DNA from: Tagaea sp965279565
Lineage (GTDB): Bacteria > Pseudomonadota > Alphaproteobacteria > CACIAM-22H2
DNA: 64,000 nt
NCBI GenBank assembly: GCA_965279565.1
Contig: OZ257249.1
Span: forward strand, 3,038,001 to 3,102,000
Reading direction: 5' to 3'
The position numbers and the translations under genes are program-made. The notes beneath the pieces were generated by a model. The model worked only from the letters and a program-made list of their open reading frames with translations, searched no databases and was not told where the DNA came from. Shown in pieces: positions 49,821 to 58,956 of this stretch. Numbering within the stretch: the stretch's first letter is position 1; the number at the start of each line of letters is the position of its first letter.

Positions 49821-52172
49821 ATGGCGCCCTTCGACGGCATCGCCGGCGGAAATCGGGCGGGATGCGCGCATTGCGCGTTGCCCGTCGCCGATGGCGCGCG
49901 GTTCTGCTGTGCGGGCTGCGAGGCGGCCTATGCAGCGGTAGCCGGGTTGGGGCTCGACGCGTTCTACGCGCGTCGCCGTACGGACGACAGCTCCCGAAAT
50001 CTGAAGCCCGACGAAACGGTCACTTTCGACTATGCCGGGCGCACCCGGACTGGCGCCGACGGAAATGCCGAGTTGCATCTGATGGTCGAAGGACTGACCT
50101 GTGCCGCATGCGTCTGGCTGATCGAAAGTGTCTATGCGCGCGAGCCCGACGTGCGCGACGCGCGCGTCAACCTCTCCACCGGCCGTCTGGTTCTCAAATG
50201 GAAAGGGGGCGCCGACCGGGCGTCGGCGCTGACGGCACTGGTGACTCGTCTGGGATTCCGTCTCGTGCCATTCGACCCGGGTTGTCTCGACGACGCGCAT
50301 TCGCGTGAGGAGCAGGATCTGCTGCGAGCGACCGGCGTGGCCGGTTTCGCCGCCGGCAACGTGATGATGCTGTCCGTCGCCGTGTGGGTCGGCGTCGATA
50401 TGGGTCCGGCAACGAAGGACTTGTTGCACTGGGTCTCGGCGCTGATCGGCCTGCCGTGCATCTTCTACGCAGGCCTGCCGTTTTACCGGTCGGCAGCGGC
50501 TTCCCTGAGCGCCGGACGACTCAACATGGACGTGCCGATCGCCGTCGGCGTGACCATGACGGCCGCAATGAGCCTTTCCGAGACGATTCGCGGCGGTCCG
50601 TACGCCTATTTTGACGCGGCACTGACACTGCTGTTCTTCCTGCTGGCGGGGCGCTATCTGGACCGCCGGGCACGCGGCCGCGCACGCGCGAGTGCCGCAC
50701 ACCTGATCGCGCTTTCGACGCGCCCGGTAACCGTGATCGGTGCCGATGGAGCCTCGCGCAGCATGTCCGCCGATGCGGTGAAGGTTGGCGACATCGTGCT
50801 TGCCGCATCGGGCGAGCGGATCGGCGTCGATGGCCTCGTCGTCGACGGTGTGTCGGCCGTCGACGAGTCCGTCGTGACCGGCGAGACGCTGCCGCGCGAT
50901 GTAGGCCCTGGGGGCCGGGTATTCGCCGGATTGGTCAATCTGGGTGCTGCCCTGCGCATCGAGACGATCGCGACGGGCGAGCGCACGCTGCTGGCCGAGA
51001 TCGTCCGGCTGGTCGAGACCGCCGAACATGGCCGCTCGCGTTTCGTGGCGATCGCCGAGCGCGTGACGCGTCTGTACGCTCCGGTCGTCCATGTCACGGC
51101 GTTGGCGACGTTTCTCGGCTGGCACTTCCTTGCCGGCGCGCAGTGGCAGGTCGCGCTCCTCTACGCGGTTGCAACTCTCATCATCACATGTCCGTGTGCG
51201 CTTGGGCTCGCGGTTCCGTCCGTGCAGACGATCGCATCGGGACGGCTGATGCGCGGCGGCATCCTGCTCAAGAACGCGACGGCGCTCGAACGCTTGGCCG
51301 AGATCGACACCGTCGTTTTCGACAAGACGGGAACGCTGACGCAGGGTCAGCCGGTATTGCGCAGCGAGCCGGACCGGTCGGCCGCCGATCTGCACCTCGC
51401 GGCGTCGATCGCGGCAAACTCACGTCACCCGCTGGCTCGTGCCCTGTGCCGGGCTTGTCCGGATATCCGGGCGGTGGAAGGTGTCGTGGAAACGCCCGGC
51501 GCCGGGCTCGCCTGGAAAGACATCAGGCTCGGTTCGCGTGATTTCTGCGGAGTGATCGATGGCGGGACGCTCGCGACCGGACCGGAAATCTGGCTCGCCG
51601 TATCCGAAGGCCGCAAAGTGCGCTTCTCTTTCGTCGATATGCCGCGTGCCGATGCGGCCGAGGCCATCGAAAGCCTCTTCGCGCGAGGCATCGACGTAGA
51701 GCTCCTGTCGGGCGACCGGGCCGAGATCGTGGCGGACATCGCTGACCGCGTCGGCATTGCGGTCCATCAAGGCGGCGTGTCGCCGGCCCGGAAAGCCGCG
51801 CGACTGGCCGAGCTTGCTTCCGCGGGCAGGCGGGTGCTGATGGTCGGTGACGGTCTCAACGACGCGCCCGCACTTGCGGCGGCACATGCGTCGTTGTCGC
51901 CGGCAAGTGGCGCCGACGTGGCACAGGTTGCGGCCGACGCCGTGTTCCAGGGCAGCCGTCTTGGTGCCGTCGTCGAACTTCTCGACGTCGCCACACGGGC
52001 GAAAGTGCTGATCCGCCAGAACATCGCCATGTCGATCGTGTACAATGCGCTGGCAGTACCGCTCGCGGTACTCGGCATGGTTACGCCGCCGATCGCGGCG
52101 GCGTTGATGTCGAGTTCGTCCATCGCGGTCGTCGCAAACGCGCTGCGCCTGTCGCGCAGGAAGGAGGCCTGA
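49821..52172 (+). CDS. ccoI: cbb3-oxidase copper P1B-type ATPase CcoI/FixI (CopA2)
   Basis: A 783-residue P-type ATPase. Before the heavy-metal domain (GLTCAACVWLIESV) it has the FixI-specific cysteine cluster CAHCALPVADGARFCCAGC. Catalytic motifs: CPC at 457-459 (CPCALGLAVPS), D501 in DKTGTLTQG, NSRHPLA and GDGLNDAPALAAA. FixI/CopA2 ATPases export Cu(I) slowly to the periplasm to load the oxidase CuB site, unlike the detoxifying CopA encoded at 38132. Its TGA overlaps the ccoS ATG by one base. Confidence 0.94.
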   Translation: MAPFDGIAGGNRAGCAHCALPVADGARFCCAGCEAAYAAVAGLGLDAFYARRRTDDSSRNLKPDETVTFDYAGRTRTGADGNAELHLMVEGLTCAACVWLIESVYAREPDVRDARVNLSTGRLVLKWKGGADRASALTALVTRLGFRLVPFDPGCLDDAHSREEQDLLRATGVAGFAAGNVMMLSVAVWVGVDMGPATKDLLHWVSALIGLPCIFYAGLPFYRSAAASLSAGRLNMDVPIAVGVTMTAAMSLSETIRGGPYAYFDAALTLLFFLLAGRYLDRRARGRARASAAHLIALSTRPVTVIGADGASRSMSADAVKVGDIVLAASGERIGVDGLVVDGVSAVDESVVTGETLPRDVGPGGRVFAGLVNLGAALRIETIATGERTLLAEIVRLVETAEHGRSRFVAIAERVTRLYAPVVHVTALATFLGWHFLAGAQWQVALLYAVATLIITCPCALGLAVPSVQTIASGRLMRGGILLKNATALERLAEIDTVVFDKTGTLTQGQPVLRSEPDRSAADLHLAASIAANSRHPLARALCRACPDIRAVEGVVETPGAGLAWKDIRLGSRDFCGVIDGGTLATGPEIWLAVSEGRKVRFSFVDMPRADAAEAIESLFARGIDVELLSGDRAEIVADIADRVGIAVHQGGVSPARKAARLAELASAGRRVLMVGDGLNDAPALAAAHASLSPASGADVAQVAADAVFQGSRLGAVVELLDVATRAKVLIRQNIAMSIVYNALAVPLAVLGMVTPPIAAALMSSSSIAVVANALRLSRRKEA

Positions 52173-52333
52173 TGGATTCTCTGATCGTTCTGATCCCGGT
52201 GTCGCTCTTTTTTGCGGCCGCGGCACTCGTGGCCTTCCTGTGGTCGCTGCGCAGCGGCCAGTATGAGGACATGGAGGGTGCTGCCAGCCGGATCCTGTTC
52301 GACGACGACAGGCCCAAACCGCCCAAGGCGTGA
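52172..52333 (+). CDS. ccoS: cbb3 oxidase maturation protein CcoS/FixS
   Basis: A 53-residue protein with one helix (residues 4-24) and the family pattern FLWSLRSGQYEDMEGAASRI then LFDD. CcoS is required for insertion of heme b and CuB into CcoN. It follows ccoI with a one-base stop/start overlap, the standard gene order, and ends 3 bases before the convergent SulP gene. Confidence 0.92.
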   Translation: MDSLIVLIPVSLFFAAAALVAFLWSLRSGQYEDMEGAASRILFDDDRPKPPKA

Positions 52334-52336
52334 TCG

Positions 52337-54037
52337 CTAGCGTGCGATGCCGGCGACGATCGTGCGTGCGTCGTCGACGGTCGCCGCATAGCGGATCGCG
52401 GGCTCGCGCAAGCCGGCTGTCAGCAGGCTCTTGCGCACGACCGGCCGTGCGCCGGCGATGACGAAGATCGTGCCGTTGGCAACGAGCTTCTCGGCGAACC
52501 GCTCGAGGCTTTTCGCCGCCGTCGCATCGACGAGCGGCACATTGTCGAAATCGAGGATGAAGGCGCGTGGCATACGCCCGATCCGGTCGAGCGTGGCGAT
52601 CACGCTGGCGGTTGCCCCGAAGAAGAAAGCACCGCTGATCTTGTAGACGACGATTTCCGGATCGAGCGCGCTGGACCCTGGATAGGGCGTGCGCGTGTCG
52701 ACCGGACCGTCCGCCACGTCCTTCGCGATAAGGGGGCCGCCGCCTTCGACCTCGATCGCCTCGGCCATCCGGTGCAGGAACAGGAATGCGCCGAGCGTGA
52801 CGCCGACACCGATACCTGTCGTCAGGTCCTCGAAGATCGTCAGCAGGAACGTCGCGAGAAGCACAAGGGCATCGCCCGGCGACGCGCGCAGCAGGGCGCC
52901 GAATTCTTCGCGCTCGGCCATGTTCCACGATACGATCGCGAGCACCGCACCGAGTGCCGCCAGCGGCACATAGGCCGCGAGCGGAGCAGCAAACATCATG
53001 AACAGCAGGATATAGAGCGCATGCAGGATGCCGGAAACCGGCCCGCGCGCACCTGCACGGACATTCGTGGCCGTCCGCGCGATCGTGCCGGTGACCGGCA
53101 TGCCGCCGAACAGGACCGCCGCGACGTTCGCACCACCTTGCGCCACGAGTTCGCAGTTCGATCGATGGCGTCGGCCGGTCATCCCGTCGGCGACGAGAGC
53201 CGACAGCAGGGATTCGATCGAACCCAGGAACGCGATCGCCAGCGCATCCGGCAGCACGGCGCGGATCTTTGCAAAACTGATCTCGGGCAATGAGGGTGCC
53301 GGCAGCCGGTCGGGGATTCCGCCGAAGCGCGTGCCGACCGTCGCGATGTCGAGACCGAGGAGTGCAGCGGCCGCCGCCGAAAGACCGACCGCGATGAGCA
53401 GGCCAGGCCAGGTCGGCCGGAAACGGCGCAGAATCAGGATCGTCGCGAGGGCGAGGGCGGCAATGGCCACGGTTTGCCAGCGGAATGTCGGCAGCGCCGC
53501 CCAGATGGCCGCGAGCTTCGGCAGGAGTGCCGCTGGTTCGCTCTGGATGTCGAGGCCGAGCAGTTCGCGGACCTGGCTGGCGAAGATGATCACGGCGATG
53601 CCCGACGTGAATCCGACCGTGACGGGATAGGGGATGTACTTGATGTAGGTACCCAGACGCAGGAAGCCGACCGCGAGCATGACGAGTCCGGCGATGAGCG
53701 TGGCGACGACGAGGCCGTCATAACCGTGGCGCTCGACGACCGAAGCGACCAGCACGATGAATGCGCCGGCCGGTCCGCCGATCTGGAAGCGGCTACCGCC
53801 GAATGCCGAGATGAGGAAACCGCCGACGATCGCCGTGAACAGACCGCGATCCGGGGACAGTCCGGAGGCGATCGCGATTGCCATGCACAAGGGGATGGCG
53901 ACAATGGCGACGGTCAATCCGGCGACGGCGTCGTCTTTCAGCGCGCGGGCGTCGTAGCCTTCGCGCAGGACCGTGACGAGCTTGGGCGTGAACATTTCCG
54001 CGAAGCTCGGTCGCGATGCAGGTGATGCGTCGTGCAT
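52337..54037 (-). CDS. SulP-family anion transporter with STAS domain
   Basis: A 566-residue inner-membrane transporter. About 11-14 hydrophobic segments include DAVAGLTVAIVAIPLCMAIAI and FGGMPVTGTIARTATNVRAG. A C-terminal STAS domain (from about residue 455) contains ILDFDNVPLVDATAAKSLER, where the Ser/Asp region resembles anti-sigma antagonists. SulP proteins import sulfate, bicarbonate or dicarboxylates with sodium or protons; the ion is not certain. I start at ATG 54037; the open frame continues upstream without similarity. Next to sox and respiration genes, sulfate or bicarbonate transport both make sense. Confidence 0.88.
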   Translation of the reverse strand: MHDASPASRPSFAEMFTPKLVTVLREGYDARALKDDAVAGLTVAIVAIPLCMAIAIASGLSPDRGLFTAIVGGFLISAFGGSRFQIGGPAGAFIVLVASVVERHGYDGLVVATLIAGLVMLAVGFLRLGTYIKYIPYPVTVGFTSGIAVIIFASQVRELLGLDIQSEPAALLPKLAAIWAALPTFRWQTVAIAALALATILILRRFRPTWPGLLIAVGLSAAAAALLGLDIATVGTRFGGIPDRLPAPSLPEISFAKIRAVLPDALAIAFLGSIESLLSALVADGMTGRRHRSNCELVAQGGANVAAVLFGGMPVTGTIARTATNVRAGARGPVSGILHALYILLFMMFAAPLAAYVPLAALGAVLAIVSWNMAEREEFGALLRASPGDALVLLATFLLTIFEDLTTGIGVGVTLGAFLFLHRMAEAIEVEGGGPLIAKDVADGPVDTRTPYPGSSALDPEIVVYKISGAFFFGATASVIATLDRIGRMPRAFILDFDNVPLVDATAAKSLERFAEKLVANGTIFVIAGARPVVRKSLLTAGLREPAIRYAATVDDARTIVAGIAR

Positions 54038-54129
54038 CGGATCTCGTTCCTTCGCGCAATGATGGCTTGTCGCGTCGATTGTCGCCGTGCGCCCGGAGCG
54101 CTTCAAGAACCGGACCGGCGTTGCGGCAA

Positions 54130-54158
54130 TTGGTCCGGATCGCAGCCTGCGTGATAAT
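54130..54158 (+). promoter_or_regulatory. Predicted sigma70-type promoter of zwf-edd-hexR
   Basis: TTGGTC (54130-54135) and GATAAT (54153-54158) are separated by exactly 17 bases, a good housekeeping promoter for GC-rich DNA. Transcription would begin near 54165, leaving an AT-rich leader of about 70 bases before zwf. The -10 lies within the first candidate HexR operator. Confidence 0.65.
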
Positions 54159-54167
54159 TTAATTACG
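54153..54167. promoter_or_regulatory. Candidate HexR operator 1 (overlaps -10)
   Basis: GATAATTTAATTACG fits 12 of 15 positions of the HexR consensus TGTARTWWWAYTACA described in proteobacteria; the 13-base core fits 12 of 13. It covers the predicted -10 element, so bound repressor would block initiation. The operon's third gene encodes a HexR-type protein, so autoregulation is likely. Confidence 0.6.
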
Positions 54168-54201
54168 GATACTCAGATAAACATACCGAAACCAATCAAT
54201 A

Positions 54202-54216
54202 GGTAGTAAAGTTACA
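54202..54216. promoter_or_regulatory. Candidate HexR operator 2
   Basis: GGTAGTAAAGTTACA fits 13 of 15 HexR consensus positions and lies 49 bases downstream of operator 1, centre to centre, and 18 bases before the zwf start codon. Two sites about five helical turns apart could allow looping or roadblock repression. Confidence 0.6.
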
Positions 54217-54234
54217 CAAAAGAAGGGCGGGCAG

Positions 54235-55716
54235 ATGGCGCAGATCATTCCTGTGGCGGCATTCGACTACGTGGTGTTCGGCGGGACCGGCGATCTTGCG
54301 ACGCGCAAGCTGCTGCCGGCGCTGTTCCATCGCGAACTCGACGGACAGATCCCGAAGGACGCACGGATCTTCGCGATTTCGCGCCGCGCCTACGACGATG
54401 CGGCCTATCTCGCGTTCGTCGAGGCGCAGGTCCGCCGCCATCTCGGGCCTGACGCGCCCGACCCGGCGGCCTGGGCGCGGTTTTGCGCGCGCCTGCATCA
54501 CGTGACGCTCGATGCCGAAGCCGATACCGGGTGGGAGCGACTTGTCGCGGCACTCGGACCCGCCGGATCGCGCGTGCGCGTCTTCTATCTTGCGACTTCG
54601 CCGAATTTCTACGGCCCCATCGCGCGCCATCTGGGTGCGGCCGGCCTCGCGCGCGACGGGGCGCGGCTGGTCGTCGAAAAGCCCATCGGCAGCGATCTTG
54701 CGAGCGCGCAACGCATCAACGACGAGATCGGCGCCGTCTTCGACGAACTGCACATCTACCGCATCGACCATTATCTGGGAAAAGAGGCGGTCCAGAACCT
54801 GCTGGCGCTGCGCTTCGCGAATTCACTGTTCGAGCCGCTGTGGAACTCGATGTGGATCGACCATGTCCAGATCACCGTCGCCGAGACGGTAGGCCTCGAA
54901 GGGCGGGCGGGCTACTATGAAACCGCCGGCGCGCTGCGCGACATGGTGCAGAACCATCTGCTGCAGCTTACCTGTCTTGTCGCGATGGAACCGCCGCAGG
55001 CGCTGACGGCCGATGCCGTGCGCGACGAGAAACTGAAGGTCCTGCGCTCGCTCGATGCGCTGAACGACGGCGCGCGCGACGGGCACGTCGTGCGCGGCCA
55101 GTACGTCGCCGGCGCCATCGACGGCTCGGCCGTGCCGGGCTATGGCGAGGAACTCGGAGAGGGTGCCGTCAGCCGCACCGAGACCTTTGTCGCGATCAAG
55201 CTCGGCATCGCGAACTGGCGCTGGTCGGGCGTGCCGTTCTACCTGCGTACGGGCAAGCGCATGGCGCGCAAGACGTCCGAGATCGTCGTGCAGTTCAAGC
55301 CGGTTCCGCACTCCATTTTCGGCAGCGGTGCGGGGGCGGCGCTGGTCGCGAACCGGCTCGTCGTCCGCCTGCAGCCCGACGAAGGCATCACGCTGCGCCT
55401 GATGACCAAGGAGCCGGGCCCCGGCGGGTTGCGGCTGCGCTCGGTTCCGCTCGATCTGAGCTTCGCCGAGACGTTCTCGACCCGCTTCCCGGAAGCCTAC
55501 GAGCGCCTGCTGATGGATGTCGTACGCGGCAATCCGACGCTGTTCATGCGCCGCGACGAGGTCGAGGCCGCGTGGAGCTGGATCGAGCCGACGATCCGGC
55601 ACTGGGAACGCTCCGGCGAGTCGCCGAAAAACTACGTCGCGGGAAGCTGGGGCCCAGCGGCGGCGACCGCATTGATCGAGCGCGACGGCCGCACGTGGCA
55701 CGAGGAGCTTGCGTGA
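54235..55716 (+). CDS. zwf: Glucose-6-phosphate 1-dehydrogenase
   Basis: A 493-residue cytoplasmic dehydrogenase. The coenzyme motif is VVFGGTGDLATRK (from residue 13), the active-site motif is RIDHYLGKE (R176-E184) and EKPIGSDLASA lies before it. It oxidises glucose 6-phosphate to 6-phosphogluconolactone. AGAAGGGCGGG precedes the ATG. First gene of zwf-edd-hexR; no 6-phosphogluconolactonase (pgl) gene is between zwf and edd as in many relatives. Confidence 0.95.
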   Translation: MAQIIPVAAFDYVVFGGTGDLATRKLLPALFHRELDGQIPKDARIFAISRRAYDDAAYLAFVEAQVRRHLGPDAPDPAAWARFCARLHHVTLDAEADTGWERLVAALGPAGSRVRVFYLATSPNFYGPIARHLGAAGLARDGARLVVEKPIGSDLASAQRINDEIGAVFDELHIYRIDHYLGKEAVQNLLALRFANSLFEPLWNSMWIDHVQITVAETVGLEGRAGYYETAGALRDMVQNHLLQLTCLVAMEPPQALTADAVRDEKLKVLRSLDALNDGARDGHVVRGQYVAGAIDGSAVPGYGEELGEGAVSRTETFVAIKLGIANWRWSGVPFYLRTGKRMARKTSEIVVQFKPVPHSIFGSGAGAALVANRLVVRLQPDEGITLRLMTKEPGPGGLRLRSVPLDLSFAETFSTRFPEAYERLLMDVVRGNPTLFMRRDEVEAAWSWIEPTIRHWERSGESPKNYVAGSWGPAAATALIERDGRTWHEELA

Positions 55717-57560
55717 TGCCCGCCGCCGCGATCCGTACCGTCACCGACGCGATCCGGGCGCGGAGTGCTGCGACGCGGGTGCCGTATCTCGAACGCCTTG
55801 CCGCACAGCGCGCGAAGGGGCCGCGTCGTTCGACGCTGTCGTGCGGCAATCTCGCGCACGGCTTCGCGGCCTGCGCGCCGGCCGAGAAGGCCGAACTCAA
55901 GAGCGGCACCGCGCCGAATGTCGGGATCATCTCGGCCTACAACGACATGCTGTCGGCGCACCAGCCGTTCGAGACCTATCCGGCCGCGATCCGCAGCGCC
56001 GTGCGCGATGCGGGCGGCGTGGCGCAGTTCGCCGGCGGCACGCCCGCCATGTGCGATGGCGTCACGCAGGGCCAGACGGGAATGGAACTGTCGCTGTTCA
56101 GCCGTGACACGATCGCACTGTCGACGGCGATAGCACTCTCGCACGACATGTTCGATGCCGCGGTATGCCTCGGCGTATGCGACAAGATCGTGCCCGGCCT
56201 CGTCATGGGTGCTCTGGCCTACGGCCATCTGCCGTTCGTCTTCATTCCGGCCGGTCCGATGACGTCCGGCCTGCCGAATGCCGAGAAGAGCCGGGTGCGC
56301 CAGCTCTATGCCGAGGGCAAACTCGGCCGGTCCGATCTGCTGGAGGCAGAAGCAGCCTCTTACCACGGGGCCGGGACCTGCACGTTCTACGGCACGGCGA
56401 ACTCGAACCAGATGCTGATGGAAGTGATGGGCCTCCATCTTCCGGGCGCCAGCTTCCCCAATCCCGGCAGCGAACTGCGCGAGGCGTTCACGCGCGCAGC
56501 GGCGATGCGCGCGGTCGAGCTTGCCCGGGCAGGCGAAGCCGCGATCGGCGAGATCCTCGACGAGCGTGCGTTCGTCAACGGAATCGTCGGCTTGCTTGCG
56601 ACCGGCGGCTCGACGAACCACACGATCCACCTGATCGCGATGGCGCGGGCTGCCGGCATCGTGCTGCGTTGGGACGATTTCGACGCGCTGTCGGCCGTCG
56701 TACCTCAGCTGACGCGGATCTACCCGAACGGAACGGCCGACGTGAACCATTTCCACGCCGCCGGCGGCATGGCTTTTCTCGTGCGCGAACTCCTGGCGGC
56801 GGGACTGCTGCACGGCGACGTGCGGACGGTTGCGGGCGACGGTCTCGACGCCTACACGCGCGAGGCGTGGCTCGACGCGGGCCGGCTTTCCTGGCGCGAG
56901 GCTGCAGCTGCGAGCGGCGACGACAAGGTGCTGCGGCCGGTCGCACGTCCCTTCGATGCGCAGGGCGGATTGCGCACGATTTCGGGCAATCTCGGCCGCG
57001 CAGTCGTGAAGGTTTCGGCTGTCGCACCCTCGCATCGACGCATCGAAGCGCCGGCCCGCGTGTTCGAAGGGCAGGCCGAGCTCCAGCAGGCATTCTCGCG
57101 TGGCGAACTGACCGGAGATTTCGTCGCCGTCGTGCGTTTCCAGGGACCTCGCGCGAACGGCATGCCCGAACTCCACAAGCTGACGCCGCTGCTGGGCGTG
57201 CTGCAGGATCGCGGACAGCGCGTGGCGCTGCTGACCGACGGCCGCATGTCGGGCGCTTCGGGCAAGGTGCTTGCGGCGATCCATCTTTCGCCGGAGGCGG
57301 CGGTCGGCGGCGCGCTCGCGCGCATCCGCGACGGCGACATGCTGCGTCTCGACGCCGAGAAGGGCACGGTCGACGTGCTGCTGGATGCCGCTTCGCTGGC
57401 CGCGCGGCCGGAGGCGACGCTCGATCCGGCGGCCAACCACTGGGGTTATGGTCGCGAGCTGTTCTCGGTTTTCCGGCAGGGCGTGGGCGGGGCGGAGGAA
57501 GGGGCAACGATCCTCCCGCCGGGGCCCACAGAAACGGTGCGGGCGACATGTCCGGCCTGA
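55716..57560 (+). CDS. edd: Phosphogluconate dehydratase
   Basis: A 614-residue IlvD/Edd-family iron-sulfur dehydratase converting 6-phosphogluconate to KDPG in the Entner-Doudoroff pathway. Cluster-associated motifs are GTPAMCDGVTQG and GAGTCTFYGTANSNQMLMEV; GGSTNHTIHLIA and TDGRMSGASGKV are further signatures. The length of about 610 favours Edd over the shorter IlvD. The ATG at 55716 overlaps the zwf stop by one base. No eda (KDPG aldolase) gene occurs in the window. Confidence 0.94.
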   Translation: MPAAAIRTVTDAIRARSAATRVPYLERLAAQRAKGPRRSTLSCGNLAHGFAACAPAEKAELKSGTAPNVGIISAYNDMLSAHQPFETYPAAIRSAVRDAGGVAQFAGGTPAMCDGVTQGQTGMELSLFSRDTIALSTAIALSHDMFDAAVCLGVCDKIVPGLVMGALAYGHLPFVFIPAGPMTSGLPNAEKSRVRQLYAEGKLGRSDLLEAEAASYHGAGTCTFYGTANSNQMLMEVMGLHLPGASFPNPGSELREAFTRAAAMRAVELARAGEAAIGEILDERAFVNGIVGLLATGGSTNHTIHLIAMARAAGIVLRWDDFDALSAVVPQLTRIYPNGTADVNHFHAAGGMAFLVRELLAAGLLHGDVRTVAGDGLDAYTREAWLDAGRLSWREAAAASGDDKVLRPVARPFDAQGGLRTISGNLGRAVVKVSAVAPSHRRIEAPARVFEGQAELQQAFSRGELTGDFVAVVRFQGPRANGMPELHKLTPLLGVLQDRGQRVALLTDGRMSGASGKVLAAIHLSPEAAVGGALARIRDGDMLRLDAEKGTVDVLLDAASLAARPEATLDPAANHWGYGRELFSVFRQGVGGAEEGATILPPGPTETVRATCPA

Positions 57561-58405
57561 TCGACGAACTTCGCGTGCGCCTGAAGCACCTTCCGCGACA
57601 GGAAGCGGCCGTCGCGCGTGCCGTGCTTTCCGATCCGAACGCCACACTCCATGTCGCGATCGCGCGACTGGCCCGGCAGGCGTCGGTCAGCCAGCCGACC
57701 GTGCTGCGCTTCTGCCGTTCGCTCGGCTATTCGGGTTTCCCAGAGTTCAAGGTGGCGCTCGCGCAGAGCCTCGTTTCCGGCGTGGCCTATGTCAGTGCGC
57801 ATGTCGAAGCCGACGACGACGCGGCGGCCTACGCGCCGAAGGTACTCGACGCCGCCGCCGCCGCATTGCGCAGCGCGCGCAATCGGATCGACACCGACCG
57901 GGTTTCCGCCGCCGTGGAGCTTTTCGCAGGCGCGCGCCAGGTGATGGTCTGCGGCTTCGGCGGTTCGGCCGCGACGGCGGTCGATGCGGTGCACAAGCTG
58001 TCGCGTTTTCCGATCCCGTGCCGGCAGCTTTCCGACCCGCTGCTGGCGCTGATGGCGATCGAGTCCGCCGAACCGCGAGACATCCTGTTCGCGATCTCGA
58101 ATACGGGCCGCACCCACGCGATCATCGACATCGTCGCGGCGGCGCGCGCGCGTGGCATCGACGTCGTGGCGCTCAGTGCGCCCGGTTCGCCGGTCGCGGA
58201 GCGCGCGACGGTCGCCGTCCTCGCCGAGCCGGCGGAAGACGCCGAGATTTTCACGCCGATGGCTTCGCGCATCGTGCAGCTCGCGCTGATCGACGTGCTG
58301 ATGACGGGGCTGGCGATCGGCCTGGGTGCGCAGGTGCACGAGCGTCTCGGGCGGATAAAGCGTACACTCGCCGGGACAAGGACCGGACGCGATAACGGCG
58401 CATGA
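57548..58405 (+). CDS. hexR: RpiR-family transcriptional regulator, HexR type
   Basis: A 285-residue regulator. The N-terminal helix-turn-helix has VSQPTVLRFCRSLGYSGFPEF, typical of RpiR/HexR. The C-terminal SIS domain (about residues 120-260) has VMVCGFGGSAATAVDAVHKL and FAISNTGRTHAIID, which bind a sugar phosphate. In other proteobacteria HexR senses KDPG and represses zwf and edd. Its start overlaps the edd end by 13 bases. The two palindromes upstream of zwf are its likely operators. The symbol rests on family and operon context. Confidence 0.87.
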   Translation: MSGLIDELRVRLKHLPRQEAAVARAVLSDPNATLHVAIARLARQASVSQPTVLRFCRSLGYSGFPEFKVALAQSLVSGVAYVSAHVEADDDAAAYAPKVLDAAAAALRSARNRIDTDRVSAAVELFAGARQVMVCGFGGSAATAVDAVHKLSRFPIPCRQLSDPLLALMAIESAEPRDILFAISNTGRTHAIIDIVAAARARGIDVVALSAPGSPVAERATVAVLAEPAEDAEIFTPMASRIVQLALIDVLMTGLAIGLGAQVHERLGRIKRTLAGTRTGRDNGA

Positions 58406-58956
58406 GCAAGGCTTTCACGAAGGAATCCGATCAGGACGACGGCCCGGAAGACGAAGCACTTCCACCGCTTCCGCCGGGGACGCGTAACTACATCACGCCG
58501 GCCGGCTGGCAGCGCTTGCAGGACGAGCTTCGCAACCTTCTGCGCGTCGAGCGGCCGAAGGTGGTCGAGACCGTATCGTGGGCGGCGGGTAACGGCGACC
58601 GGTCGGAAAACGGCGACTATATCTACGGCAAGCGCCGGCTGCGCGAGATCGATAGGCGGATCCGCTTCCTGACCAAGCGCCTGGAGATCGCCGAGATCGT
58701 CGATCCGAAGCTTCAGAAGAACCGCAGGCAGGTGTATTTCGGCGCCACCGTCACGTTCGTGAACGGGCGGGACGAGACGAAGACCGTGCGCATCGTGGGC
58801 ATCGACGAGACGCGCGGAGACGAAGGCGACATCGCCTGGATATCGCCGGTAGCGCGCGCACTCCTTCGGGCAAGCGTCGGAGACACTGTCGATGTCCGCA
58901 CGCCGATCGGCACCGACCAGCTCGAAGTGATTGAGATCGGGTATCCGCCGGTCTAG
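58402..58956 (+). CDS. greB: Transcription elongation factor GreB
   Basis: A 184-residue Gre factor. The N-terminal coiled coil begins with YITPAGWQRLQDELRNLL; the acidic tip that reaches the polymerase active site is NGDRSENGDYIYGKRRLRE (two acid pairs), with the GreB-type KRLREIDRRIRFL. The C-terminal FKBP-like domain ends in TPIGTDQLEVIEIGY. It rescues backtracked RNA polymerase by stimulating transcript cleavage. About 25 extra N-terminal acidic residues precede the usual start. It overlaps hexR by 4 bases, which is unusual company for greB. Confidence 0.92.
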   Translation: MSKAFTKESDQDDGPEDEALPPLPPGTRNYITPAGWQRLQDELRNLLRVERPKVVETVSWAAGNGDRSENGDYIYGKRRLREIDRRIRFLTKRLEIAEIVDPKLQKNRRQVYFGATVTFVNGRDETKTVRIVGIDETRGDEGDIAWISPVARALLRASVGDTVDVRTPIGTDQLEVIEIGYPPV

